Source of the DNA: an uncultured Rhodanobacteraceae bacterium
GTDB lineage: Bacteria; Pseudomonadota; Gammaproteobacteria; Xanthomonadales; Rhodanobacteraceae
Length of the DNA: 7,584 nucleotides
Assembly: GCA_937902695.1 (NCBI GenBank)
Contig: CALFNI010000408.1
Location: forward strand, 1-7,584
Direction: 5' to 3'
Shown: positions 1-6,173 of the stretch, one piece after another
Layout: every line of letters begins with the position of its first letter
Numbering within the stretch: position 1 is the stretch's first letter
Position numbers and translations under genes: made by a program
Notes under the pieces: generated by a model
Told to the model about the DNA's origin: nothing
Seen by the model: the letters and a program-made list of their open reading frames with translations, nothing else
Database searches by the model: none

Positions 1-102
1 GTCTTCTACCGCCGGGCCGGCCGCACGGTTGCGATCCTCCATGTGATCCGTTCCGAGCGCGTGCTCGATGTGCGCCGGCTCGAAACAAGCCTGAACGAGT
101 GA
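1..102 (+). CDS. C-terminal end of a RelE/ParE-family toxin-like protein (5' end outside window)
   Basis: Frame 1 is open from the first base to a TGA at 100-102, giving 33 visible residues that begin VFYRRAGRTVAILHVIRSER and end in SLNE. The pattern of a hydrophobic 'FYR' strand, a short turn, a second hydrophobic strand (VAILHVI) and then a basic/acidic tail (RSERVLD) resembles the C-terminal beta-hairpin of RelE/ParE toxins, whose family members often read like 'IFYRvdgdtveIlrVlHgrrD'. Such toxins cleave mRNA on the ribosome or inhibit gyrase. Which activity applies here cannot be read from the tail. The catalytic core and any antitoxin gene (normally directly upstream and overlapping) lie outside the window. 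The ORF stops 96 nt before accA, so the two are probably not co-translated. The match rests on a short pattern recalled from memory, so another small beta-rich protein is possible. Confidence 0.5.
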   Translation, partial: VFYRRAGRTVAILHVIRSERVLDVRRLETSLNE

Positions 103-145
103 CTCCGGCAGACCCATCCTTGCGCTGGCGGAGCCCTCCCGCCCC

Positions 146-165
146 GGCGCGCTATACTTCGCGCC
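146..165 (+). promoter_or_regulatory. Candidate accA promoter -10 element inside an inverted repeat
   Basis: TATACT at 153-158 matches the sigma-70 -10 consensus at five of six positions and lies about 40 nt before the accA start codon. It sits in the 8-base centre of a perfect 6-bp inverted repeat, GGCGCG (146-151) and CGCGCC (160-165). No good -35 hexamer is seen at the standard spacing (130-135 reads GGAGCC), as is common in GC-rich promoters. The same repeat followed by TTT could also form a weak RNA hairpin ending the upstream transcript, so the function is uncertain. Confidence 0.35.
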
Positions 166-198
166 TTTGCGCCCGCCTCCCGGCGCGAACGTCGCCGA

Positions 199-1158
199 AT
201 GAACCCGAACTTCCTCGATTTCGAACAGCCTATCGCCGAACTGGATGCCAAGATCCAGGAGCTTCGGCTGGCGAGCCATGGCCAGGCGTTCAACATCGAG
301 GACGAGATCTCGACGCTCGAGGACAAGCTCAAGGCCAAGACCGCCGAGATCTTCCGCAACCTGACGCCGTGGCAGGTCGCCCAGCTCGCGCGCCATCCGG
401 CGCGTCCGTATACGCTCGACTACATCGGCGTCATGTGCGAGGAGTTCCACGAGCTCGCCGGCGACCGCGCATTCGCGGACGACGCCGCGATCGTCGGCGG
501 CCTCGCGCGCATCAACGGGCGCAGCGTCGTCATCATCGGCCATCAGAAAGGCCGCGACACGAAATCGAAGATCCGCCGCAATTTCGGCATGCCGCGGCCG
601 GAGGGCTACCGCAAGGCGTTGCGCATCATGCAGCTCGCCGAGCGCTTTCGCCTGCCGATCCTGACCTTCATCGACACGGCCGGCGCGTGGCCCGGCGTCG
701 ATGCCGAAGCGCGCGGCCAGAGCGAAGCGATCGCGCGCAACCTTTTCGAAATGTCCCAGCTCGAGGTGCCGATCATCTGCACCGTGATCGGCGAGGGCGG
801 CTCGGGCGGCGCGCTTGCGATCGGCGTCGGCGACCGCACGAACATGCTGCAGTACTCGACGTATTCGGTGATCACGCCCGAAGGCTGCGCGTCGATCCTG
901 TGGAAGAGCGCCGAGCGCGCAAAAGATGCAGCCGAGCAGCTCGGCCTGACCGCGCCCCGCCTGCTCGAGCTCGGCCTCATCGACAAGATCATCCGCGAAC
1001 CGCTCGGCGGCGCGCATCGCAATCCGCGCTCGATCGCGATTCGCCTGAAGGCGATCCTGCTCGCCCAGCTCGACGAGATCGAGCCGACCGAGCCCGCGCG
1101 GCTGCTCGATCAGCGTTACCAGCGCCTGCGCCGTTACGGCGCATTCACCGGCGGTTGA
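199..1158 (+). CDS. accA: Acetyl-CoA carboxylase carboxyltransferase subunit alpha
   Basis: The 319-residue protein is the alpha half of the carboxyltransferase of acetyl-CoA carboxylase. With AccD it moves the carboxyl group from carboxybiotin on AccB to acetyl-CoA, making malonyl-CoA for fatty-acid synthesis in the cytosol. The length equals the family norm (about 319). The N-terminus [16 protein letters not shown] is the classic AccA start and fixes the ATG at 199, although no Shine-Dalgarno sequence precedes it. The crotonase-like core carries the oxyanion glycine motif [15 protein letters not shown] at residues 198-212, then [20 protein letters not shown] (216-235) and [10 protein letters not shown] (267-276). 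One oddity is that the normally near-invariant DTPGAYPG reads DTAGAWPG at residues 159-166 (Ala161, Trp164). In related genomes accA often follows dnaE; here a toxin-like gene end precedes it. A 48-nt gap separates it from the next gene on the same strand. Confidence 0.97.
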   Translation: MNPNFLDFEQPIAELDAKIQELRLASHGQAFNIEDEISTLEDKLKAKTAEIFRNLTPWQVAQLARHPARPYTLDYIGVMCEEFHELAGDRAFADDAAIVGGLARINGRSVVIIGHQKGRDTKSKIRRNFGMPRPEGYRKALRIMQLAERFRLPILTFIDTAGAWPGVDAEARGQSEAIARNLFEMSQLEVPIICTVIGEGGSGGALAIGVGDRTNMLQYSTYSVITPEGCASILWKSAERAKDAAEQLGLTAPRLLELGLIDKIIREPLGGAHRNPRSIAIRLKAILLAQLDEIEPTEPARLLDQRYQRLRRYGAFTGG

Positions 1159-1206
1159 GCCCGCTCGCGGCATCGTCGCCGCGCCGCTTCCCGATCCGAC
1201 ATTCCG

Positions 1207-2616
1207 ATGCACCGATTGCCGCGGACATTGCCGCGAGGCGCGCTCGCAACCCTGCTTCTCGCGGCGGCCCTGCTCGCGCGTGCCGACGACGCCGGTACGC
1301 CGACCGAAGACGAGCCCGTCGTCGACGCCGTCTCGCTCGTGCAGCCGGCGCTGCTGTCGGGCCCCGGCTTCGGCGTCGATTCGCACGTGGAGCTGCGCGG
1401 CTACATGGCGCATTTCATGCTCGACACGCCGGTCGGACCGCTCAATGCCGACAGCGTCGAGATCCTCGCCGAGCGCGAAGCCGAGTTGCCCGCGATCGAC
1501 GCGATCGAAAAGGTCACGCGCTCGGATGCGTTCGTCAAGGCGGCGGGCGCGAAGTTCGTCGCGACGGGCGCCGCGCTCGCGAAGGTCGTCCTGCATCCGG
1601 TCGACACCGTGCTCGGCATTCCGGCCGGCGTCGCGCGCTACTTCGGCAACCGGATCAGGAAAGTCGCGGCGCAGGCGCAGGCCGCGTCGGACCGTGTCGC
1701 AAGGGAGCTCGGCACGAGCGGCAATCCGTATCCGCCCGACGAAGGTCCGATGACCGACGCGCGCGGCGGCGATGGCGACGGCGCGAGGAAGCGCCGGAAA
1801 CACTGGTATTCGAGCGTGACGAGCGAAGCCGAACGCGAGCTCAAGCGCCAGCTCAAGTACAACGACGTCAAGCGCACGCTCGCCAGGGACCTCGGCATCG
1901 ATCCGTACACGGGCAATCCGTACGTGCAGCAGCGCCTGTCGGAGCTCGCGTGGGTGGGCACCGGCGGCACCTTCAGCGCGACGAGTGCGCTCGGAGCGGT
2001 CGGTGGCGTCGGCGCGACCGTGCTGTCGAATGGCGGCAGGATCAACGACGTCGTCTGGAAGCTTTCGCCCGACGATCTTCGCGCGCGCAACAACGAACGG
2101 TTGCGCGCGTATTGTCGCGACGAGCTCCTGACGCGCCAGTTCCTGCGCCGTGGCGTGTTTTCGCCGACGCTGCAGACCGGCCTGGTCGATGCGCTCGACC
2201 GGCTCAGGCCCTCCGGCGGCGGCGATGCGCTGCTCGAGCTCGGCATGACCGCGCATTCGGAGCTCGAATCGCGCTTCCTCGTCAATGCGCTCCGCATGAC
2301 CGCGGCGTACCTCGGCGATCGCGCGCATGGGGGCCTGCTGCGCCCGATCGGCGCGGGGCTCGCCTACGAAGCGGCCGATCACGAGCTGGTGCTGCCGCTG
2401 CCGGTCGACTGGCTGAGCTGGACGATCGAGGTGCGCGATTTCCTCGACCGCGCCGAGTTTCGCGTTGCGAACAAGACCGCGCTGATCGGCGGCGGCGCGA
2501 GCCTCGCCGCGCGCCGCGCGCTGACGGAGCGCGGCTGGAACATCGTCATGCGCACCCCGTGGCCCGGCGCGCCGCCGTACGCGGCTTTCGATGAGCCCGC
2601 GCCGCCGAGTGACTAG
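1207..2616 (+). CDS. Exported protein of unknown function
   Basis: I do not recognise a named family for this 469-residue protein. It starts with a likely Sec signal peptide: basic residues at 2-10, a hydrophobic core GALATLLLAAALLA (11-24), and a probable cut after ARA at residue 26. So it is probably periplasmic or envelope-associated. Residues 50-115 look like a folded domain (GPGFGVDSHVELRGY, then ELPAIDAIEKVTRSDAF), followed by an Ala-rich helical stretch with HPVDTVLGIPAGVARYFG at 130-147. A charged, probably flexible linker spans 178-200. A helical segment with KRTLARDLGIDPYTGNPYVQ at 222-241 leads into a Gly/Ala/Ser-rich stretch (250-277) that could contact a membrane. The C-terminal part (340-469) includes LPLPVDWLSWTIEVRDFLDR at 396-415. 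I recall similar 'sorts of HPV-TV-G-P-GV-R / DPYT-NP-VQ' proteins annotated as hypothetical in Proteobacteria. The ATG at 1207 is chosen because it gives the signal peptide; no clear ribosome site is seen. It lies between accA and kbl on the same strand. Confidence 0.85.
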   Translation: MHRLPRTLPRGALATLLLAAALLARADDAGTPTEDEPVVDAVSLVQPALLSGPGFGVDSHVELRGYMAHFMLDTPVGPLNADSVEILAEREAELPAIDAIEKVTRSDAFVKAAGAKFVATGAALAKVVLHPVDTVLGIPAGVARYFGNRIRKVAAQAQAASDRVARELGTSGNPYPPDEGPMTDARGGDGDGARKRRKHWYSSVTSEAERELKRQLKYNDVKRTLARDLGIDPYTGNPYVQQRLSELAWVGTGGTFSATSALGAVGGVGATVLSNGGRINDVVWKLSPDDLRARNNERLRAYCRDELLTRQFLRRGVFSPTLQTGLVDALDRLRPSGGGDALLELGMTAHSELESRFLVNALRMTAAYLGDRAHGGLLRPIGAGLAYEAADHELVLPLPVDWLSWTIEVRDFLDRAEFRVANKTALIGGGASLAARRALTERGWNIVMRTPWPGAPPYAAFDEPAPPSD

Positions 2617-2652
2617 GCCGTCCGCTCTCGCATCCGTCTCTCTCCCGCAGAG

Positions 2653-2711
2653 CGGCAGAGGCGAACTGCCGACCAATATTGGAGAATAGGCGTTTCCCGC
2701 GTTCCGGAAAC
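2653..2711 (+). promoter_or_regulatory. kbl leader with three consecutive inverted repeats
   Basis: The 102-nt gap before kbl holds three dyads: CGGCAG/CTGCCG (2653-2658 and 2666-2671, 7-nt loop), the perfect palindrome CCAATATTGG (2673-2682), and GTTTCC/GGAAAC (2692-2697 and 2706-2711, 8-nt loop). The last one contains GGAA (2706-2709), the only Shine-Dalgarno-like string before the ATG at 2719, so folding could hide it. The first hairpin has no T-run and is not a standard terminator. The AT-rich palindrome in GC-rich surroundings could be a repressor site. I could not assign a convincing promoter. Confidence 0.35.
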
Positions 2712-2718
2712 CGATTCC

Positions 2719-3912
2719 ATGGACAACGCCGCGCAGCACCGCCTCGAAGCCGAGCTCGATTCGATCCGCGAGCAGGGTCTCTACAAGACCGAACGCATCA
2801 TCACGACGCCGCAATCCGCGGCGATCCGGATCGCCGATGGCCGCGAAGTGCTGAACTTCTGCGCCAACAACTACCTCGGCCTCGCCGACCATCCGGACGT
2901 CATCGCCGCGGCCAAACACGCTCTCGACACGCACGGCTTCGGCCTCGCCTCCGTGCGCTTCATCTGCGGCACGCAGGATCTGCACAAGCAGCTCGAAGCC
3001 ACGATCTCGACGTTCTTCGGCACCGACGACACGATCCTCTACACGAGCTGCTTCGACGCGAACGGCGGCCTGTTCGAGACGATCCTCAACGACGAGGATG
3101 TCGTGATCTCCGATGCGCTGAACCACGCGTCGATCATCGACGGCATTCGCCTGTGCAAGGCCGAGCGGCGCCGCTACGCGAACGGCGACATGGCCGAGCT
3201 CGAGAAGCACCTCGCCGAAACCGCGGGCAAGCGCACGCGCCTGATCGCGACCGATGGCGTCTTCTCGATGGACGGCTACATCGCCAAGCTCGACGAGATC
3301 GTCGCGCTCAAGAAGAAATACAACGCGCTGCTGATGGTCGACGATTCGCACGCCACCGGCTTCGTCGGGCCGACCGGCCGCGGCTCGGCCGAGCTTCACG
3401 GCGTCATGCAGGACGTCGACGTGTTCACCTCGACGCTCGGCAAGGCGCTCGGCGGCGGCTCCGGCGGATTCACGACGGGCAGCCAGGCGATCATCGACCT
3501 CCTGCGCCAGCGCTCGCGGCCGTATCTTTTCTCGAACACGCTGCCGCCGCCGCTCGTCGCCGCGTCGATCAAGGTGTTCGAGATGCTGTCCTCGTCGACG
3601 GCGCTCCGCGACAAGGTCACCGACAACGCGCTGTATTTCAGGAAGCGCATGACCGAAGCCGGCTTCGACATCCGGCCCGGCACGCATCCGATCGCACCGG
3701 TCATGCTCTACGACGCGAACCTCGCGCAGGCATTCGCGAAGGAGCTCCTCGACGAAGGCATCTACGTGATCGGCTTCTTCTATCCGGTGGTGCCGCAGGG
3801 TCAGGCGCGCATCCGCACGCAGATGAGCGCGGCGCACTCGCGCGAGCAGATCGATCGCGCGGTGGCGGCGTTCGTCAAGGTTGGACGCACGCTCGGCGTA
3901 CTCAAAGGCTAA
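2719..3912 (+). CDS. kbl: Glycine C-acetyltransferase (2-amino-3-ketobutyrate CoA ligase)
   Basis: This 397-residue PLP enzyme of the alpha-oxoamine synthase family converts 2-amino-3-ketobutyrate plus CoA to glycine and acetyl-CoA, the second step of threonine breakdown after threonine dehydrogenase (Tdh). Its length matches E. coli Kbl (398). Visible landmarks are [10 protein letters not shown] (46-55), [16 protein letters not shown] (78-93), the cofactor-stacking His136 in [15 protein letters not shown] (131-145), the PLP-binding Asp208 and His211 in [11 protein letters not shown] (207-217), the Schiff-base Lys242 in [10 protein letters not shown] (237-246), and Arg366 in [10 protein letters not shown] (362-371), the likely carboxylate-binding Arg. 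The long FICGTQ and [14 protein letters not shown] signatures favour Kbl over the sister enzymes BioF, HemA and Spt. ATG 2719 is chosen because the N-terminus aligns with the family. tdh is not adjacent; the downstream neighbour is convergent. A palindromic repeat begins 4 nt after the stop codon. Confidence 0.95.
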   Translation: MDNAAQHRLEAELDSIREQGLYKTERIITTPQSAAIRIADGREVLNFCANNYLGLADHPDVIAAAKHALDTHGFGLASVRFICGTQDLHKQLEATISTFFGTDDTILYTSCFDANGGLFETILNDEDVVISDALNHASIIDGIRLCKAERRRYANGDMAELEKHLAETAGKRTRLIATDGVFSMDGYIAKLDEIVALKKKYNALLMVDDSHATGFVGPTGRGSAELHGVMQDVDVFTSTLGKALGGGSGGFTTGSQAIIDLLRQRSRPYLFSNTLPPPLVAASIKVFEMLSSSTALRDKVTDNALYFRKRMTEAGFDIRPGTHPIAPVMLYDANLAQAFAKELLDEGIYVIGFFYPVVPQGQARIRTQMSAAHSREQIDRAVAAFVKVGRTLGVLKG

Positions 3913-3916
3913 GCAC

Positions 3917-3986
3917 GTCCCGGCGAAAGCCGGGACCCATTCTGATCTTGCCGTAAAAGCAAATGGATTCCGGCCTTCGCCGGAAT
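3917..3986. repeat. REP/MITE-like palindromic repeat doublet, possible bidirectional terminator
   Basis: Two perfect 8-bp hairpins face each other. The first has arms GTCCCGGC (3917-3924) and GCCGGGAC (3929-3936) with a GAAA loop. The second has arms ATTCCGGC (3967-3974) and GCCGGAAT (3979-3986) with loop CTTC, read as GAAG on the minus strand. Each is followed on its inner side by CCATT in its own orientation (3937-3941 plus; 3962-3966 minus), so the unit is an inverted pair, and CCATT/AATGG can close a central stem that also holds TTGC/GCAA (3948-3951, 3959-3962). This is the 'ATTCCGGCGAAGGCCGGAAT' class of dispersed palindrome known from many proteobacterial genomes, whose spurious translation reads VIPAKAGI. 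It fills the gap between convergent genes, where it could help stop transcription from both sides, though neither hairpin has a T-run. Confidence 0.8.
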
Positions 3987-3996
3987 GACGGAACAG

Positions 3997-5364
3997 CTAC
4001 TCGAACCCGTTCGCGAAAATCGCATCGTCCGTGGGCGCGCCCAGCGCGTAGAAGAACACCGCGCCCTGCGCGAAGCTTCCATCGACATTCGCGAACGGCT
4101 CGCCGACGATCGCATCGGTACCGGACACCGCGACCGACCAGCCATAGTCGTCGACACCCCCGCCGTCGCCGGCATACGCGTGCGTTTCTTCGAACACGTT
4201 CGCCGTGCGCGCAAACGCATACGCCGCGCCGGCGCGCGTCATGTTGTAGCTGCCGGCGCCGACGAGCGCAGTGTCGCCGGATACAGCGACCGACCAGCCG
4301 AAATAGCCGTTCGCGTCGCCATCGCTTGCGACGAGCTTCTGGTCCTGCTGCCAGCTCGCGCCACCGCCGCCGAACACATAGGCGGCGCCTTCGAAGCCGT
4401 TTCCGTCGATCGTCGCGTACGGTGCGCCGACGAGCACGGTCGATCCCGATACCGCAACCGAGCGGCCGAAGTTGTCGAGCGCAACGCCGTCGTCGGCCAC
4501 GAGTTTCGCCTGCTGGACCCAGGTGCCGCCGGAGCCTTCATAGACGTATGCCGCACCCTGCCCGACGTTGCCGCCGACGCGTGCTCCGTCGGCGGCAACG
4601 ACGACCGTCGTGCCATCCGCAGCCACCGCGCTGCCGAAGCCGTCACCGGAATGGATGTCGTCCGGAAAGAATTTCTGCGTCTGGGTCCATGTGCCGCCGG
4701 ACGGCGCGAACGCGTAGATCGCGCCGGTCTGCACCTGTCCCGTGACGACGAACGGCGCGCCGGCGAAAACCGTCTGACCCGACACCGCCACCGACCAGCC
4801 GAGGCAGTCGTTGGCTACGCCGTCGTCCGCGGCGAGCCGCGCCTTTTGCGTCCAGTGCGAGCCGCTGCCGGAGAACACGTAGACGGCGCCTTTCGAGCCG
4901 TCGGCCTGGTACGCGCCGATCGCGGCAACGTTGCCGGAGAGCGCGACGCGCTCGCCGAAGATGTCGAATGTCACGCCGTCGCTCGCCGTGAGCGTCGCGG
5001 CGAGATTCCAGAGATCATCCGCTTTCGTGAAGACGTAGGCAGCGCCCTGCTGCTTGTGGCCGTCGACGGTGACGCCGTAGGCGCCGACCAGCGCGGTATC
5101 GCCGTCCATCGCCACCGACCAGCCGAAGTAATCGGTCTGCGCGCCACCGGAAATGACGACGCGCTGGCCGGTGCCGGCAGGCGCGCTGACATCCGCGAGC
5201 GGCGAGGACCGCGACAGCGCCGCGCCGCCGGCGCCAGCCGGATACACGATCTGCGGCAGCGGCGCCGCGAATGCGGACTCTGTGAGCAACGCGGCGATCG
5301 CTCCAAGCGCGACGCGCGACAAGACAACGGAGTCGACCGGTCGTGATACATGGAGAAGGCTCAT
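3997..5364 (-). CDS. Secreted seven-repeat FG-GAP beta-propeller protein
   Basis: The 455-residue protein has a signal peptide (hydrophobic stretch up to ESAFA, likely cut near residue 33) and seven FG-GAP repeats of the 'FGWSVAVSGDTALVGAP...GAAYVF' type (Pfam FG-GAP_2-like). Repeat cores start near residues 80, 136, 188, 243, 299, 355 and 407, a regular 52-56 residue period. Seven such repeats predict a closed seven-bladed propeller, as in integrin alpha chains. Several blades keep a shortened calcium-loop-like segment (TVDGHKQQG, TIDGNGFEG, NVDGSFAQG). No catalytic domain is present, so binding or adhesion outside the cell is the likely role; the ligand is unknown. The protein ends DDAIFANGFE, a tail I recall from secreted Xanthomonadales proteins. 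ATG 5364 is preferred because it starts the signal peptide and has a GAGAG ribosome site (5373-5377, 8 nt away); an in-frame GTG at 5412 would add 16 residues of unlikely leader. The gene is convergent with kbl. Confidence 0.9.
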   Translation of the reverse strand: MSLLHVSRPVDSVVLSRVALGAIAALLTESAFAAPLPQIVYPAGAGGAALSRSSPLADVSAPAGTGQRVVISGGAQTDYFGWSVAMDGDTALVGAYGVTVDGHKQQGAAYVFTKADDLWNLAATLTASDGVTFDIFGERVALSGNVAAIGAYQADGSKGAVYVFSGSGSHWTQKARLAADDGVANDCLGWSVAVSGQTVFAGAPFVVTGQVQTGAIYAFAPSGGTWTQTQKFFPDDIHSGDGFGSAVAADGTTVVVAADGARVGGNVGQGAAYVYEGSGGTWVQQAKLVADDGVALDNFGRSVAVSGSTVLVGAPYATIDGNGFEGAAYVFGGGGASWQQDQKLVASDGDANGYFGWSVAVSGDTALVGAGSYNMTRAGAAYAFARTANVFEETHAYAGDGGGVDDYGWSVAVSGTDAIVGEPFANVDGSFAQGAVFFYALGAPTDDAIFANGFE

Positions 5365-5412
5365 GGCTCCAGCTCTCTTCGTGGAAGGAGGGCGCCCGCC
5401 CCAGCTGTACAC

Positions 5413-5442
5413 AATGTAGCAAATCCGGATGGAGGACTACAA
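5413..5442 (-). promoter_or_regulatory. Candidate promoter of the FG-GAP protein gene
   Basis: On the minus strand TTGTAG (5442-5437) and TACATT (5418-5413) stand 18 bp apart, and TG one base before the -10 gives an extended -10 (TGCTACATT). It lies about 50 nt before the chosen ATG. The -35 matches consensus at three of six positions and the -10 at four of six, so this is suggestive only. The -35 overlaps the stop codon of the preceding pseudouridine synthase gene. Confidence 0.35.
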
Positions 5443-6171
5443 TGCGAGCGCGGCCATTTCGCCCGCATCGAGCGCACGAAATGCACCCTTGGCCAGCGTA
5501 CCGAGCGCGACCGGACCGATCGCGACGCGCACGAGCCGCAGGACGCCGATGCCGTGCGCGGCGAGCAGCCGCCGGATCTGCCGGTTGCGGCCTTCGTCGA
5601 GCACGATCTCGAGCCACGCGTTTTTTTTGCCGCGGCGAAGCTCGCTCACGCGCCGTGCGGAAAGACGCTCGCCGTCTTCGTCTACACCTCGCGTCAGCGC
5701 GGCGGGGAGCGACGCGTCCGGCAGGCGATCGATCTGCACGTGATAGGTCTTCTCGAGGTGCGACTCGGGTGCGGTGATGCGCGCGGCCCACGCACTGTCG
5801 TTCGTCAGGAGCAGCAGGCCTTCGCTTGCCTTGTCGAGACGGCCGACGGGCGCAACCCACGGCAGTGCGGCGCCTTCGAGCAGTGCATAGACCGTGTCGC
5901 GGCCGCGCTCGTCGGACGCCGTCGTGACGTAGCCGCGCGGCTTGTTCAGCATGAGATAGATGCGCTCGGATGCGCGGATTTCGCGACCATCGAGCGCGAT
6001 GCGGTCGCGCTCGGCGTCGACCGGCCGCTCCGGATCGCGAACGATCCGGCCGTTGATCGCGACGCGGCCCTCGCGCGCGTAGAGCGCGGCTTGCGTGCGC
6101 GAGCACGCGCCGAGCTTCGACAGCGTGCGCGCAAGACCGTGGCGCGGCGATCCTGGCGGCTCGCGCTTCAA
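5437..6171 (-). CDS. rRNA pseudouridine synthase, RsuA/RluB/RluE/RluF family
   Basis: The 244-residue protein has an N-terminal S4 RNA-binding domain (about residues 12-60: LARTLSKLGACSRTQA ... GRVAINGRIV) and a RsuA-type pseudouridine synthase domain from residue 72. It would convert one uridine in rRNA to pseudouridine. Landmarks are LNKPRGYVTT (75-84), the catalytic Asp113 in VGRLDKASEGLLLLTND (109-125), KTYHV with the conserved Tyr143, and EGRNRQIRRLLAA (193-205). The GRLDxxSEGLLxLTN wording is RluE-like, but RluE lacks an S4 domain, so the exact target (16S U516 or 23S U2457, U2604 or U2605) cannot be decided. The start is TTG at 6171-6169: an in-frame TGA lies just upstream (6180-6178) and no ATG or GTG follows until Met74, inside the catalytic domain. 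It begins 2 nt after the acyP stop codon, with no ribosome site, so it is probably translated by coupling. Codons 182-184 form an A8C run. Confidence 0.92.
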   Translation of the reverse strand: MKREPPGSPRHGLARTLSKLGACSRTQAALYAREGRVAINGRIVRDPERPVDAERDRIALDGREIRASERIYLMLNKPRGYVTTASDERGRDTVYALLEGAALPWVAPVGRLDKASEGLLLLTNDSAWAARITAPESHLEKTYHVQIDRLPDASLPAALTRGVDEDGERLSARRVSELRRGKKNAWLEIVLDEGRNRQIRRLLAAHGIGVLRLVRVAIGPVALGTLAKGAFRALDAGEMAALAL

Positions 6172-6173
6172 GG

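Noticed and set aside
99..2594. An 831-codon open frame on the plus strand spanning accA and the next gene
   Set aside because: Its translation is Arg/Ala-rich low-complexity sequence with no family pattern, and it overlaps two real genes in another frame. It is a by-product of high GC.
2653..2671. Intrinsic terminator after the exported protein gene
   Set aside because: The 6-bp hairpin is not followed by a T-run; the next bases are ACCAATATTGG.
2617..2718. Glycine riboswitch upstream of kbl
   Set aside because: The hairpins do not show the conserved glycine aptamer core segments I know, and no tandem aptamer fits in 102 nt.
3917..3986. Possible CRISPR repeats
   Set aside because: Only two palindromic units, in opposite orientation, without regular spacers or cas genes.
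3985..5346. A 453-codon plus-strand frame antisense to the FG-GAP gene
   Set aside because: The minus-strand frame has a signal peptide and seven repeats. The plus-strand product only mirrors the repeat period (recurring AxE/RHR segments) and begins in the palindromic repeat.
5365..5412. GTG at 5412 as start of the FG-GAP protein
   Set aside because: It would put 16 unusual residues before a normal signal peptide and lies within a few bases of the candidate -10. The ATG at 5364 has a better ribosome site.
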